From an uncultured Flavobacterium sp. (GTDB lineage: Bacteria; Bacteroidota; Bacteroidia; Flavobacteriales; Flavobacteriaceae), in the NCBI RefSeq assembly GCF_951805225.1, contig NZ_OX638201.1:3720001-3784000 (forward strand): a stretch of 64,000 bases of DNA, given 5' to 3'. This document shows positions 43,573 through 52,234 of the stretch, piece after piece. Under the pieces are notes generated by a model. The model saw only the letters and a program-made list of their open reading frames with translations, searched no databases and was not told where the DNA came from. Each line of letters starts with the position of its first letter. Positions within the stretch are counted from its first letter, which is position 1. The translations under genes were made by a program, and so were the position numbers.

Positions 43573-45768
43573 CTAGTTCGCTACTTCGCTAATAAATTTA
43601 ATTCGCATTAAGCGTAATTCATCAATATCATAATCACCATCAAATTCTTTAAGTGCATCTTCGATTTTATCTGATTCTGATTCCATGAAATAATCGTGAA
43701 TTTCTTCTTGCTGATCATCGTCAAGCATATCATCAACCCAATATTTAATATTCAGTTTTGTACCTGAATAAACGATTTGCTCCATTTCTTTAATTAAGGC
43801 ATCCATAGACAACCCTTTTGCAGAAGCAATATCATTCAATGATAACTTTCTATCTATATTTTGAATGATATATAATTTATTGGCAGAATTTACTCCTGTA
43901 GATTTCACTACAAGATCGTCTGGACGAATAATATCATTATCTTCTACATAACGACTGATTAAAGCAACAAATTCTCCTCCGTACTTCTTAGCTTTACCTT
44001 CTCCAACTCCGTGAATATTGTATAACTCTGTTAAAGTCATTGGATATTTTAGCGCCATATCTTCAAGTGAAGGATCCTGAAAAACAACAAATGGAGGAAC
44101 TCCTAGTTTTTTGGCTACTTTTTTACGAAGTTCACGCAACATTCCCATTAAAACTTCATCGGCAGTACCTGATGATTTTGATGCTGTTACGATTGCTTCA
44201 TCTTCAGTTTCATTGTATTCATGGTCTTCAGACATCATGAAAGATTCTGGTTTTTTAATGAAATTCAAACCTTCTTTGGTGATTTTCACTACTCCATAAG
44301 TCTCAATATCTTTAGACAAATAACCTGCAACTAAAACTTGTCGAAGTAATGCCATCCAATATTTCTCGTCATGATCTGAACCTGATCCAAAAAAGGATTG
44401 CGTATCTGTTTTATGCGCTTTAATTACAGCGTTTATACGACCAATTAATGTAAATACAATTTCTTTTGATTTATAAATATGTTTGGTATCGCGAACGATT
44501 TCCAACAATTTAACGACTTGTTCTTTGGCTTCAATTCTTGTTTTAGGATTGCGAACGTTGTCGTCCATATCTGCACCTTCGCCAGTTTCACTATCGAATT
44601 CTTCACCAAAATAGTGCAATAAGAATTTTCTACGCGACATTGAGGTTTCGGCGTAAGCCACAACTTCCTGCAATAAAGCAAAACCAATTTCCTGTTCAGC
44701 AACTGGTTTTCCGGACATAAATTTCTCTAACTTTTCTACATCTTTATAGGAGTAGTAAGCCAGACAATGTCCTTCGCCTCCATCACGTCCGGCACGACCA
44801 GTTTCCTGATAATAACTTTCGAGTGATTTTGGAATATCATGATGAATTACAAAACGAACGTCTGGTTTGTCGATTCCCATTCCGAAAGCAATTGTTGCTA
44901 CAACCACATCTACGTCTTCCATCAGGAACATATCCTGATGTTTGGCGCGGGTTTTAGCATCTAAACCTGCATGATAAGGAACGGCGCTTATTCCGTTAAC
45001 TTGCAAAACTTCGGCAATCGATTCTACTTTTTTACGGCTTAAGCAGTAAATAATTCCCGATTTGCCTTTATGTTGTTTGATAAATCGAATAATATCCGAC
45101 TCAATATTTTTAGTTTTTGTGCGAACTTCGTAGTATAAGTTCGGTCTGTTGAATGATGCTTTAAAAGTATTTGCATCAGACATATCAAGGTTTTTCAGAA
45201 TATCTTCCTGAACTTTTGGGGTCGCAGTTGCGGTAAGTCCAATAATTGGCACTTTACCTAATTGCTTAATTATATTTTTCAGATTTCGGTATTCAGGCCT
45301 AAAATCATGGCCCCATTCTGAAATACAATGTGCTTCATCAATCGCTACAAATGAAATTGGCACGCTTTGCAAAAAGGCCACATATTCTTCTTTAGTCAAA
45401 GATTCTGGTGCAACATACAAAAGTTTAGTTAAACCAGAAGTGATGTCTTTTTTTACTTGCGCAATTTCTGTTTTGGTAAGAGAGGAATTTAGCACATGCG
45501 CAATTCCGTTTTCTGAAGAAAGGCTTCGAATAGCATCAACTTGATTTTTCATCAAAGCAATTAAAGGAGAAACAACAATAGCTGTTCCGTCCTGAATTAA
45601 AGCGGGTAATTGATAACAAAGAGACTTTCCACCGCCTGTTGGCATAATTACAAAAGTATTCTTTTTATCTAAAATACTCGTAATGACTTGCTCCTGCAAG
45701 CCCTTAAATTGGCTAAAGCCGAAATACTTCTTTAATTCCTTGTGTATTTCAATTTCGTTTGAATTCAT
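43573..45768 (-). CDS. recQ: ATP-dependent DNA helicase RecQ
   Basis: 731 residues, a 3'-5' SF2 helicase for recombination and repair. Seen: Walker A PTGGGKSLCYQLP, DEAH box in AIDEAHCISEWGHDFRPEY, SAT-like GLTATATP, motif VI QETGRAGRDG, a zinc/RQC region and a C-terminal HRDC domain (VPPFVVFQDPSLEDMA ... YNIHGVGEGKAKKYG). The C-terminal extension after HRDC is acidic. First gene of a three-gene operon with two exported unknowns; divergent from kdsD. Confidence 0.95.
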   Translation of the reverse strand: MNSNEIEIHKELKKYFGFSQFKGLQEQVITSILDKKNTFVIMPTGGGKSLCYQLPALIQDGTAIVVSPLIALMKNQVDAIRSLSSENGIAHVLNSSLTKTEIAQVKKDITSGLTKLLYVAPESLTKEEYVAFLQSVPISFVAIDEAHCISEWGHDFRPEYRNLKNIIKQLGKVPIIGLTATATPKVQEDILKNLDMSDANTFKASFNRPNLYYEVRTKTKNIESDIIRFIKQHKGKSGIIYCLSRKKVESIAEVLQVNGISAVPYHAGLDAKTRAKHQDMFLMEDVDVVVATIAFGMGIDKPDVRFVIHHDIPKSLESYYQETGRAGRDGGEGHCLAYYSYKDVEKLEKFMSGKPVAEQEIGFALLQEVVAYAETSMSRRKFLLHYFGEEFDSETGEGADMDDNVRNPKTRIEAKEQVVKLLEIVRDTKHIYKSKEIVFTLIGRINAVIKAHKTDTQSFFGSGSDHDEKYWMALLRQVLVAGYLSKDIETYGVVKITKEGLNFIKKPESFMMSEDHEYNETEDEAIVTASKSSGTADEVLMGMLRELRKKVAKKLGVPPFVVFQDPSLEDMALKYPMTLTELYNIHGVGEGKAKKYGGEFVALISRYVEDNDIIRPDDLVVKSTGVNSANKLYIIQNIDRKLSLNDIASAKGLSMDALIKEMEQIVYSGTKLNIKYWVDDMLDDDQQEEIHDYFMESESDKIEDALKEFDGDYDIDELRLMRIKFISEVAN

Positions 45769-45793
45769 TCTTTATATTAATGGATATTTTGTA

Positions 45794-45815
45794 TAAATTT
45801 GCAACACATAAAGAT
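45794..45815. promoter_or_regulatory. Overlapping divergent promoters of kdsD and recQ
   Basis: TAAATTTG at 45794-45801 is a perfect rightward -7 element for kdsD. On the minus strand TATCTTTA (complement of 45808-45815) matches seven of eight bases and would serve recQ, whose ATG is 40 bases away. The two overlap within 22 bases, so the genes may compete for polymerase. Confidence 0.5.
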
Positions 45816-45855
45816 ACAACTTTCTTTTATACATACAAATTTTAAATATTCTGTT

Positions 45856-46821
45856 TTGATCACAAAAGAAAATATATTGGCTATCGCCAAAAAAACCATA
45901 CTCTCTGAAAGTGAAGCAATTACAAAGTTAATTGATTTTTTGGACGAAAATTTTTACGAAGCAACACAACGTATTTATGAAACCAAAGGCCGATTGATCG
46001 TTACAGGCATTGGAAAAAGCGCCATTATTGCTCAAAAAATGGTTGCTACTTTTAACTCAACAGGAACACCTTCTATGTTTCTACATGCTTCAGAAGCTAT
46101 TCATGGAGATTTAGGAATGATACAAAAAGAAGACATCATTATTTGTATTTCAAAAAGCGGAAATAGTCCCGAAATAAAAGTTTTAGTACCTTTATTAAAA
46201 CGTTTTGGAAATATTTTAATTGCGATTACCGGAAATATTACTTCGGCTTTAGCCAAAGGTTCTGATTATGTTTTGAACACAACGGTTGAAATAGAAGCTT
46301 GCCCAATAAATTTAGCGCCAACAAACAGTACTACAGCACAACTTGTAATGGGTGACGCACTTGCAGTTTGTTTAATGGAAATGCGTGATTTTAAACCTGA
46401 AGATTTTGCAGTTTATCATCCTGGCGGCGCTTTAGGAAAAAAACTATTGCTTCGTGTAAAAGATATGATCGAGCATTCATTAAAACCTCAAGTTACTCCG
46501 GAAACTTCGGTAAAAAAGGTAATTTTTGAAATCTCAGAAAAAAGATTAGGCGTAACAGCCGTTATCGAAAATGATAAAATTATCGGAATTATTACTGACG
46601 GAGACATCCGAAGAATGCTAAATGACGTAGATACTATTGCAGACTTAACAGCAAAAGATATTATGTCGAAAAACCCTAAGTTTGTATCTTCAGAAACTAT
46701 GGCGGTTGACGCCTTGAATATTTTAGAAGATTTTTCAATAACACAACTGATTGTCTCAGACAACGGCGAGTACAAAGGAGTATTACATTTACATGACATT
46801 TTAAAAGAAGGAATCGTATAA
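45856..46821 (+). CDS. kdsD: Arabinose-5-phosphate isomerase (KpsF/GutQ family)
   Basis: 321 residues if started at the TTG at 45856 (MITKENILAIAKKT). No ATG exists before the SIS core, and an earlier TTG lies inside the -7 element. SIS sugar-isomerase domain about 25-155 (VTGIGKSAIIAQKM, CISKSGNSPEIKV), then two CBS domains (about 195-320). Makes D-arabinose-5-phosphate for Kdo, hence LPS core. Its stop overlaps the tatC start (TAATG), and lptB follows, so the operon joins LPS synthesis to export. Confidence 0.88.
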   Translation: MITKENILAIAKKTILSESEAITKLIDFLDENFYEATQRIYETKGRLIVTGIGKSAIIAQKMVATFNSTGTPSMFLHASEAIHGDLGMIQKEDIIICISKSGNSPEIKVLVPLLKRFGNILIAITGNITSALAKGSDYVLNTTVEIEACPINLAPTNSTTAQLVMGDALAVCLMEMRDFKPEDFAVYHPGGALGKKLLLRVKDMIEHSLKPQVTPETSVKKVIFEISEKRLGVTAVIENDKIIGIITDGDIRRMLNDVDTIADLTAKDIMSKNPKFVSSETMAVDALNILEDFSITQLIVSDNGEYKGVLHLHDILKEGIV

Positions 46822-47636
46822 TGGCAAAAAAAAACCTTGGCGAGATGTCATTTTTAGACCATCTTGAAGAATTAAGATGGTTATTAGTTAGGAGTACAAT
46901 TGCAATTTGCATCATGGCATTTTTCACTTATTTTATTAGTGATTATCTATTTGATCAAATTATTTTAGGTCCAATAAGACCAACATTTTTTACTTATCGC
47001 TGGTTTTGTGATTTATCACATCAATTAGGATTTGCTGACAGTATTTGTATTACTGAACTGAATTTTATTATTCAGAATACAGAAATGGAAGGTCAGGTAA
47101 ACATATTCGTCTGGATGTGTCTTTTGGCCGGATTCATTTTAAGTTTTCCTTATATTTTATGGGAAATCTGGAAATTTATCAGCCCGGCATTATATGAGAA
47201 AGAGCGTAAAAATGCAAAAGTATTTATCTTCGTTTCCTCTTTACTTTTCTTCTTAGGAGTATTATTTGGTTATTATGTTGTAATTCCAATGTCGGTAAAT
47301 TTCGTTGCCACTTTCTCTGTGAGTGATGTTGTAAAAAACCAATTTACACTTGACTCTTATATGGGAATGGTAAAAACAAGTATTCTTGGAAGTGCTGTGT
47401 TTTTTGAATTACCAATTGCAATTTATTTCTTAACTAAATTAGGATTAGTAACGCCTCTTTTCTTAAGAAAATATTGGAAATATGCCGTAGTAATCATCTT
47501 GGTTATCGCTGCAATCGTAACTCCTCCAGATGTAGTAAGTCAAACTATTGTAGCAATACCAATGTTACTTATCTACGAAGTGAGTATTCTGATTTCGAAG
47601 GTTGTTTATAGAAATAAAATGAAAGAAAATGTCTGA
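46821..47636 (+). CDS. tatC: Twin-arginine translocase subunit TatC
   Basis: 271 residues, six predicted membrane segments. Receptor core of the Tat system for folded proteins. Signature N-terminus MSFLDHLEELRWLL, the ERK segment (YEKERKNAKVF) after the first periplasmic loop region, and TPPDVVSQ near the end of the last helices. Starts on the last base of the kdsD stop codon, so translationally coupled. tatA/B are not in this window. Confidence 0.96.
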   Translation: MAKKNLGEMSFLDHLEELRWLLVRSTIAICIMAFFTYFISDYLFDQIILGPIRPTFFTYRWFCDLSHQLGFADSICITELNFIIQNTEMEGQVNIFVWMCLLAGFILSFPYILWEIWKFISPALYEKERKNAKVFIFVSSLLFFLGVLFGYYVVIPMSVNFVATFSVSDVVKNQFTLDSYMGMVKTSILGSAVFFELPIAIYFLTKLGLVTPLFLRKYWKYAVVIILVIAAIVTPPDVVSQTIVAIPMLLIYEVSILISKVVYRNKMKENV

Positions 47637-47982
47637 TATCATACAAGAATTTAACGACTACCGTTCTAAAATGAACGAAAAATTATTAGCTGACAATAAC
47701 AAAATTGTTAAGCGAATTTTTAATCTTGACACGAATGCATATGCTCCCGGAGCGCTTGATGTAAAGACAAAAGAACTTTTAGGATTAGTAGCTTCGGCGG
47801 TTTTACGTTGTGATGATTGTGTAAAATATCACTTAGAAACCAGCCATAAAGAAGGTGTTACCAAAGAAGAAATGATGGAAGCAATGGGAATCGCAACTTT
47901 GGTTGGAGGAACAATTGTAATTCCGCATTTAAGAAGAGCTTACGAATTTTGGGAAGCTTTGGAAGAAGAAGCTGCAAATTAG
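47629..47982 (+). CDS. Carboxymuconolactone decarboxylase/AhpD-like protein
   Basis: 117 residues. AhpD-like fold with a CxxC motif in LRCDDCVKYHLE and the conserved His three residues later, then GVTKEEMMEAMGIATLVGG, the typical helix pair. Probably a thiol-based peroxidase or disulfide-handling protein. Overlaps tatC by 8 bases, so co-translated with it. Confidence 0.9.
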   Translation: MSDIIQEFNDYRSKMNEKLLADNNKIVKRIFNLDTNAYAPGALDVKTKELLGLVASAVLRCDDCVKYHLETSHKEGVTKEEMMEAMGIATLVGGTIVIPHLRRAYEFWEALEEEAAN

Positions 47983-48202
47983 AAAATGTGGTAATTTGAT
48001 AATTAGATAATTTCTTGAAATGTTCTAATTGTTTAATTCTGAAGTACAAATTCTAAATTTTGAAACGCAATAATTTGTTAATTGATTTACCGAATTGATT
48101 ATTTTACATTTATTTTGCTTTTCAAATAAATCATAAAATTGAATTTGAGTTAGTTTTTTAATTATCTCATTTTCTAATTATCTAATTATCTAATTGAACT
48201 AA

Positions 48203-48943
48203 ATGAAGCTAAGAGCCGATAATTTAATCAAAACCTATAAAGGTCGTAGCGTTGTAAAAGGAATTTCTGTTGAGGTAAATCAAGGGGAAATCGTGGGACT
48301 TTTGGGTCCAAATGGTGCTGGAAAAACAACTTCATTCTACATGATTGTTGGATTGGTAAAACCTAATTCAGGAAATATTTATTTAGATGATTTAAATATT
48401 ACTGATTATCCTATGTACAAACGTGCACAACAAGGAATTGGTTACTTAGCACAAGAAGCTTCTGTTTTTAGAAAATTAAGCATTGAAGATAATATTCTAA
48501 GTGTTTTGCAATTGACTAAACTTTCAAAAGAAGCACAAATTGCTAAAATGGAAAGTTTAATCGAAGAATTTAGTTTAGAACATATTCGTACCAACCGTGG
48601 AGATTTACTTTCGGGAGGTGAACGTCGTCGTACTGAAATTGCACGTGCATTAGCAACTGATCCAAAGTTCATTTTATTAGATGAACCTTTTGCGGGAGTT
48701 GACCCTGTTGCAGTTGAAGATATTCAAAGAATTGTAGCGCAGTTAAAAAACAAAAACATCGGAATTTTAATTACCGATCACAACGTTCAGGAAACTTTAG
48801 CTATTACCGATAAAACATACTTAATGTTTGAAGGAGGAATTCTGAAAGCCGGAGTTCCGGAAGAATTAGTTGAAGATGAAATGGTTCGCCGTGTTTATCT
48901 TGGACAAAACTTCGAATTACGTAAAAAGAAACTTGAATTTTAA
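48203..48943 (+). CDS. lptB: LPS export ABC transporter ATP-binding protein
   Basis: 246 residues. Cytoplasmic ATPase of LptB2FGC, which extracts LPS from the inner membrane. Walker A GPNGAGKTTS, signature LSGGERRR, Walker B FILLDEPFAGVDP, and the D-loop VDPVAVEDIQRIV typical of LptB; switch His in ITDHN. The 220-base gap before it is AT-rich with repeated ATTATCTAATT phrases and no gene. Placement after kdsD and tatC suits an envelope operon. Confidence 0.95.
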   Translation: MKLRADNLIKTYKGRSVVKGISVEVNQGEIVGLLGPNGAGKTTSFYMIVGLVKPNSGNIYLDDLNITDYPMYKRAQQGIGYLAQEASVFRKLSIEDNILSVLQLTKLSKEAQIAKMESLIEEFSLEHIRTNRGDLLSGGERRRTEIARALATDPKFILLDEPFAGVDPVAVEDIQRIVAQLKNKNIGILITDHNVQETLAITDKTYLMFEGGILKAGVPEELVEDEMVRRVYLGQNFELRKKKLEF

Positions 48944-48955
48944 TTCGATATATGT

Positions 48956-48995
48956 AAATGGTAAAAAGTAAAATATTAGTTACTTTTTACCATTT
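48956..48995 (+). terminator. Terminator after lptB
   Basis: A perfect 16-bp stem (48956-48971 with 48980-48995) around an 8-base loop, then a T run, 12 bases past the lptB stop. Confidence 0.92.
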
Positions 48996-49030
48996 TTCTT
49001 TTACAAAGTATATTTTCATAAATTTCTCAA

Positions 49031-49252
49031 ATGATTCCACAAAAACCAACACAGGAAGATTATAATAACTGGCACAAAGATCCTAATAATTGGCATTTAG
49101 GAATGTTTTATTATAACAAGGAAGACAGAAGAATGTTTGTTCCAAAAAAAATGAAATGGGCAGGATTTACCATAAACTTCGGAAATACAAAAGCTATTTT
49201 AATAACTATTGCTTTTCTTTTCTTCATTTATACTTTGACACAAATTAAATAA
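49031..49252 (+). CDS. DUF5808-type small membrane protein
   Basis: 73 residues. Soluble N-terminus with repeated NNWHKDPNNWHLGMFYYNKEDRR, KKMKWAGFTINFG, then a C-terminal membrane helix (about 51-70). The DPxNWxxGxFYxNxxD pattern is typical of DUF5808 domains. Function unknown. It lies after the lptB terminator, so expression may need its own promoter or read-through. Confidence 0.82.
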   Translation: MIPQKPTQEDYNNWHKDPNNWHLGMFYYNKEDRRMFVPKKMKWAGFTINFGNTKAILITIAFLFFIYTLTQIK

Positions 49253-49259
49253 AAATAAT

Positions 49260-49304
49260 CAGTCGCAGCTTCCAGTATTTACTGATTACTGAAAACTGCG
49301 ACTG
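49260..49304. repeat. Inverted repeat between convergent genes
   Basis: CAGTCGCAG (49260-49268) and CTGCGACTG (49296-49304) pair; between and after them lie ACTGATTACTGAAAACTG phrases. Similar TTTTCAGTTTTCAGT phrases occur at 38713-38731. Could act as a terminator though no T run follows. Confidence 0.6.
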
Positions 49305-49317
49305 AATACTGAAAACT

Positions 49318-50178
49318 TTATTCAACGGTTATAAATTGCAATTGCTCTAAATCTCCGTTATATATATTCACATCTACTCTGTGTTTAATTCCCGGCAAAG
49401 AAGCTTTCTCTGTAAATTGCCAAAAAAGCCAATCTGGTTCAATTTTTTCTCTGTAAAAATTATAGTTGGCAATCCAGAATAAATATTCTCCAAATTCTTC
49501 TTTCAAAAAATCATCATAATAACGTTCGCCTGTATAAATAATTGGACGCACTTGATAATGCGCTTCAACTTTATTTAACCAACGTTTTAATCCTTTTTTC
49601 AAACTGTCTAAAGGTTGATTCTTTGGCAATTTTTCAATATCTAAAACAGGCGGTAAATCTCCTTTTTGCAATTTTACTGTTTTGATAAAAAGATTTGCCT
49701 GCTCAATAGAATTTTCATTTGGACGATAATAATGATAAGCACCTCGCATAATTTTATGCTCTTTTGCTCCTTCCCAATTTTTCTTAAACTGCCTGTCAAC
49801 TCGATCATTTCCTGCCGTTGCGCGAACAAAGACAAATTTTACAGGATATTTTTCGTCTAAAACCTCAACTTCATCCCATTCTACGGTTCCTTGAAATTCT
49901 GAAACATCAATACCGACTACTTTTCCTTTGTGATTCTCAAGAACCCGAATATTTCGAACATCCGAAAGGTGTTTATCAACCTCATCTTCATCTAAAACTT
50001 TGCTTGATTTAAAACCAAGATAATATTTCAATCCATCACGATAATGATAGATTGATGCAAAGAAAAGCACTATTAAAAAGCAATAAATAATGAAGCGAAG
50101 TCCTGTTGCTAAAAATGACCTTTGAGGTTTAGCTTTTCTGGAATAAGAAGTTCTACGTGTGGTCGTTTTTCTTGCCAT
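49318..50178 (-). CDS. Membrane-anchored GH25 lysozyme-like muramidase
   Basis: 286 residues. A basic N-terminus and one membrane segment (about 22-45), then a GH25 domain: GIDVSEFQGTVEW, FVFVRATAG, MRGAYHYYRPN, the catalytic DIE in PPVLDIEKLP, IYTGERYY and LFWQFTEK. GH25 enzymes cut between MurNAc and GlcNAc. Anchored in the envelope, so likely a cell-wall remodelling enzyme and not a phage lysin; no phage genes are near. Directly downstream of pssA on the same strand (10 bases). Confidence 0.92.
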   Translation of the reverse strand: MARKTTTRRTSYSRKAKPQRSFLATGLRFIIYCFLIVLFFASIYHYRDGLKYYLGFKSSKVLDEDEVDKHLSDVRNIRVLENHKGKVVGIDVSEFQGTVEWDEVEVLDEKYPVKFVFVRATAGNDRVDRQFKKNWEGAKEHKIMRGAYHYYRPNENSIEQANLFIKTVKLQKGDLPPVLDIEKLPKNQPLDSLKKGLKRWLNKVEAHYQVRPIIYTGERYYDDFLKEEFGEYLFWIANYNFYREKIEPDWLFWQFTEKASLPGIKHRVDVNIYNGDLEQLQFITVE

Positions 50179-50188
50179 TCAAATAAAA

Positions 50189-50899
50189 CTACTTTTTCAA
50201 AAACAAATTATTCATCACTGATAATAACACATAAAAAATGATGATCAAAGGAATTGCAATATATTGAAGCGTCAATACCAATAGTAATGAAATCAATAAA
50301 AACACAATTTGAAGTACATTGTCTTTTACCGTAAACTTTTTGATTTTTAAAGCAAACAAAGGGATTTCAGCATTCAAAATATAAGCGCTGCATAATGTGA
50401 TTGCAAGTAAAACCCATTGATTGGTAAGTATTTCTAATACCATTAAAGAATCAGAAAATTTTAAAACCAAAGGCAAACTCAATATAAAAAGAGCATTTGC
50501 CGGAGTTGGCAAACCTATGAAAGAATCAGTTTGACGTGTATCAATATTAAAATTTGCTAATCGGTAACAAGATCCTAAAGTTATGATAAATCCTAAAAAC
50601 GGAATCGCAGGATTTGTTCCTAATTCGTGCGCGCTGTTTGTAAACAAACTATACATAACATAACCTGGCGCAACACCACTGGTTACCATGTCTGCCAATG
50701 AATCAAGTTGTAATCCAAGCGGACTTGAAACTTTGAATAATCTGGCGAAAAAACCATCAAAAAAATCAAAAAAGATTCCCAAACAAACCATATAAAAAGC
50801 CATTTCATAATTAGCTTCCGAAATAAAAACAACTGCAATACAGCCACAAAAAAGGTTTATTAATGTAATTAAGTTAGGAATGTGTTTTTTAATATTCAT
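50189..50899 (-). CDS. pssA: CDP-diacylglycerol-serine O-phosphatidyltransferase
   Basis: 236 residues, integral membrane. Makes phosphatidylserine, the precursor of phosphatidylethanolamine. CDP-alcohol phosphatidyltransferase motif intact: FDGFFAR...GLQLDSLADMVTSG. About eight hydrophobic segments. No psd next to it. Upstream 50900-51080 shows no clear -7 element. Confidence 0.93.
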   Translation of the reverse strand: MNIKKHIPNLITLINLFCGCIAVVFISEANYEMAFYMVCLGIFFDFFDGFFARLFKVSSPLGLQLDSLADMVTSGVAPGYVMYSLFTNSAHELGTNPAIPFLGFIITLGSCYRLANFNIDTRQTDSFIGLPTPANALFILSLPLVLKFSDSLMVLEILTNQWVLLAITLCSAYILNAEIPLFALKIKKFTVKDNVLQIVFLLISLLLVLTLQYIAIPLIIIFYVLLSVMNNLFLKK

Positions 50900-51080
50900 G
50901 ATTTATAGTTTTAATTTCAAACGACAAATTTCGCATAAAATAAATAACATTGTTAGTATTGGTAATAAAAATTGTTACTAAATTTTGAATACGATCTCTT
51001 CTATGGTAAAAAGCTTATCCGGTAAAATGATTCTTTCGCAATATTTATCAAAAGGAATAATTTTCCTGAGTAAAATATTA

Positions 51081-51088
51081 TATTTTTG
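51081..51088 (+). promoter_or_regulatory. -7 element for the PorV/PorQ-family gene
   Basis: TATTTTTG, perfect TAnnTTTG, 41 bases before the TTG start at 51130. Confidence 0.5.
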
Positions 51089-51129
51089 GTAAAAATTAAA
51101 ACAGACTTCGGTTTGCAAAAAAAGATCCG

Positions 51130-52197
51130 TTGAAGAAAATCCTTGCGTTTTTATTATTTAGCACGTGCACAGTACAATATGGGCAAACCGTTCGAAAATA
51201 TTCGAATGAATTTATGAATATTGGTGTTGATGCTGCCGCATTGGCAATGTCAAGCGCTGTTGTTGCTTCTACAAATGATGTAAACTCTGTTTATTGGAAT
51301 CCCGCAGGTTTAACGAATCTTGAAGACCATCAAATCTCTTTAATGCACGCCAATTATTTTGCCAATATCGCGCAATACGATTATATAGGTTATGCAAGTC
51401 CTATTGATGATAGAAGTGCCTGGGGAATTTCGATGATTCGTTTTGGTGTGGATGATATTATGGATACTACGCAATTGATCGATAATCAGGGAAACATCGA
51501 TTATAACCGAATTAGCTTATTCTCAACAGCTGATTATGGTTTCACTTTTTCATATGCCAGAAAACTTCCGGTAGAAGGATTTCAATATGGTGTAAATGCA
51601 AAAGTTATCAGACGAATTATCGGGAAATTTGCTAATTCATGGGGTTTTGGTTTCGACGTTGGATTGCAGTTTGAACGAAATGACTGGAAATTTGGATTGA
51701 TGCTTCGTGATATTACAACTACATACAATGTCTGGAATATTGACGAGAAAGAATATGCAAAAATTGCCAACGCTATTCCTGGTGAAAACAATGAATTACC
51801 GGAAAGTACTGAAATAACTTTGCCAAAAGCGCAATTAGGAGTTTCAAAAAGATTTGATTTCCACGATGATTACAGTCTATTAGTTGCTACAAATTTGAAT
51901 ATGCGTTTTGAGCGAACTAATGATATAATATCAACCAAAGCAGTAAGTATTGATCCTGCAGTTGGTTTTGAATTTGGATATACTGATCTTGTTTTTTTGA
52001 GAGCCGGAGCAGGAAATTTCCAGAATGTGACACAACTGGACAATACCGAAAAAGTAAATTTTCAACCAAATATTGGACTAGGTTTTAAATACAAAGGCAT
52101 TCAGGTTGATTATGCGCTGACTGATTTGGGTAATCAAAGTACAGCTTTGTACTCAAATATTTTTTCATTAAAGGTAGATTTAGGTATCTTTAGATAA
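51130..52197 (+). CDS. PorV/PorQ-family outer-membrane protein
   Basis: 355 residues. A TTG start gives MKKILAFLLFSTCTVQYGQ as signal peptide; the next ATG would remove it. Mature start TVRKYSNEFMNIGVDAAALAMSS and the block TNDVNSVYWNPAGL are hallmarks of the UPF0164/PorV-PorQ beta-barrel family, whose PorV member is the T9SS shuttle. Which member this is cannot be decided here; no other por gene is adjacent. Followed after 37 bases by the Lnb-like gene, possibly in one transcript. Confidence 0.85.
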   Translation: MKKILAFLLFSTCTVQYGQTVRKYSNEFMNIGVDAAALAMSSAVVASTNDVNSVYWNPAGLTNLEDHQISLMHANYFANIAQYDYIGYASPIDDRSAWGISMIRFGVDDIMDTTQLIDNQGNIDYNRISLFSTADYGFTFSYARKLPVEGFQYGVNAKVIRRIIGKFANSWGFGFDVGLQFERNDWKFGLMLRDITTTYNVWNIDEKEYAKIANAIPGENNELPESTEITLPKAQLGVSKRFDFHDDYSLLVATNLNMRFERTNDIISTKAVSIDPAVGFEFGYTDLVFLRAGAGNFQNVTQLDNTEKVNFQPNIGLGFKYKGIQVDYALTDLGNQSTALYSNIFSLKVDLGIFR

Positions 52198-52234
52198 TAT
52201 TTACTAATCATTAAACTTCTTAAAATTTTAAATT

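Noticed and set aside
49318..50178. GH25 lysozyme as a prophage lysin
   Set aside because: It has a membrane anchor, sits behind pssA, and no phage genes are nearby.
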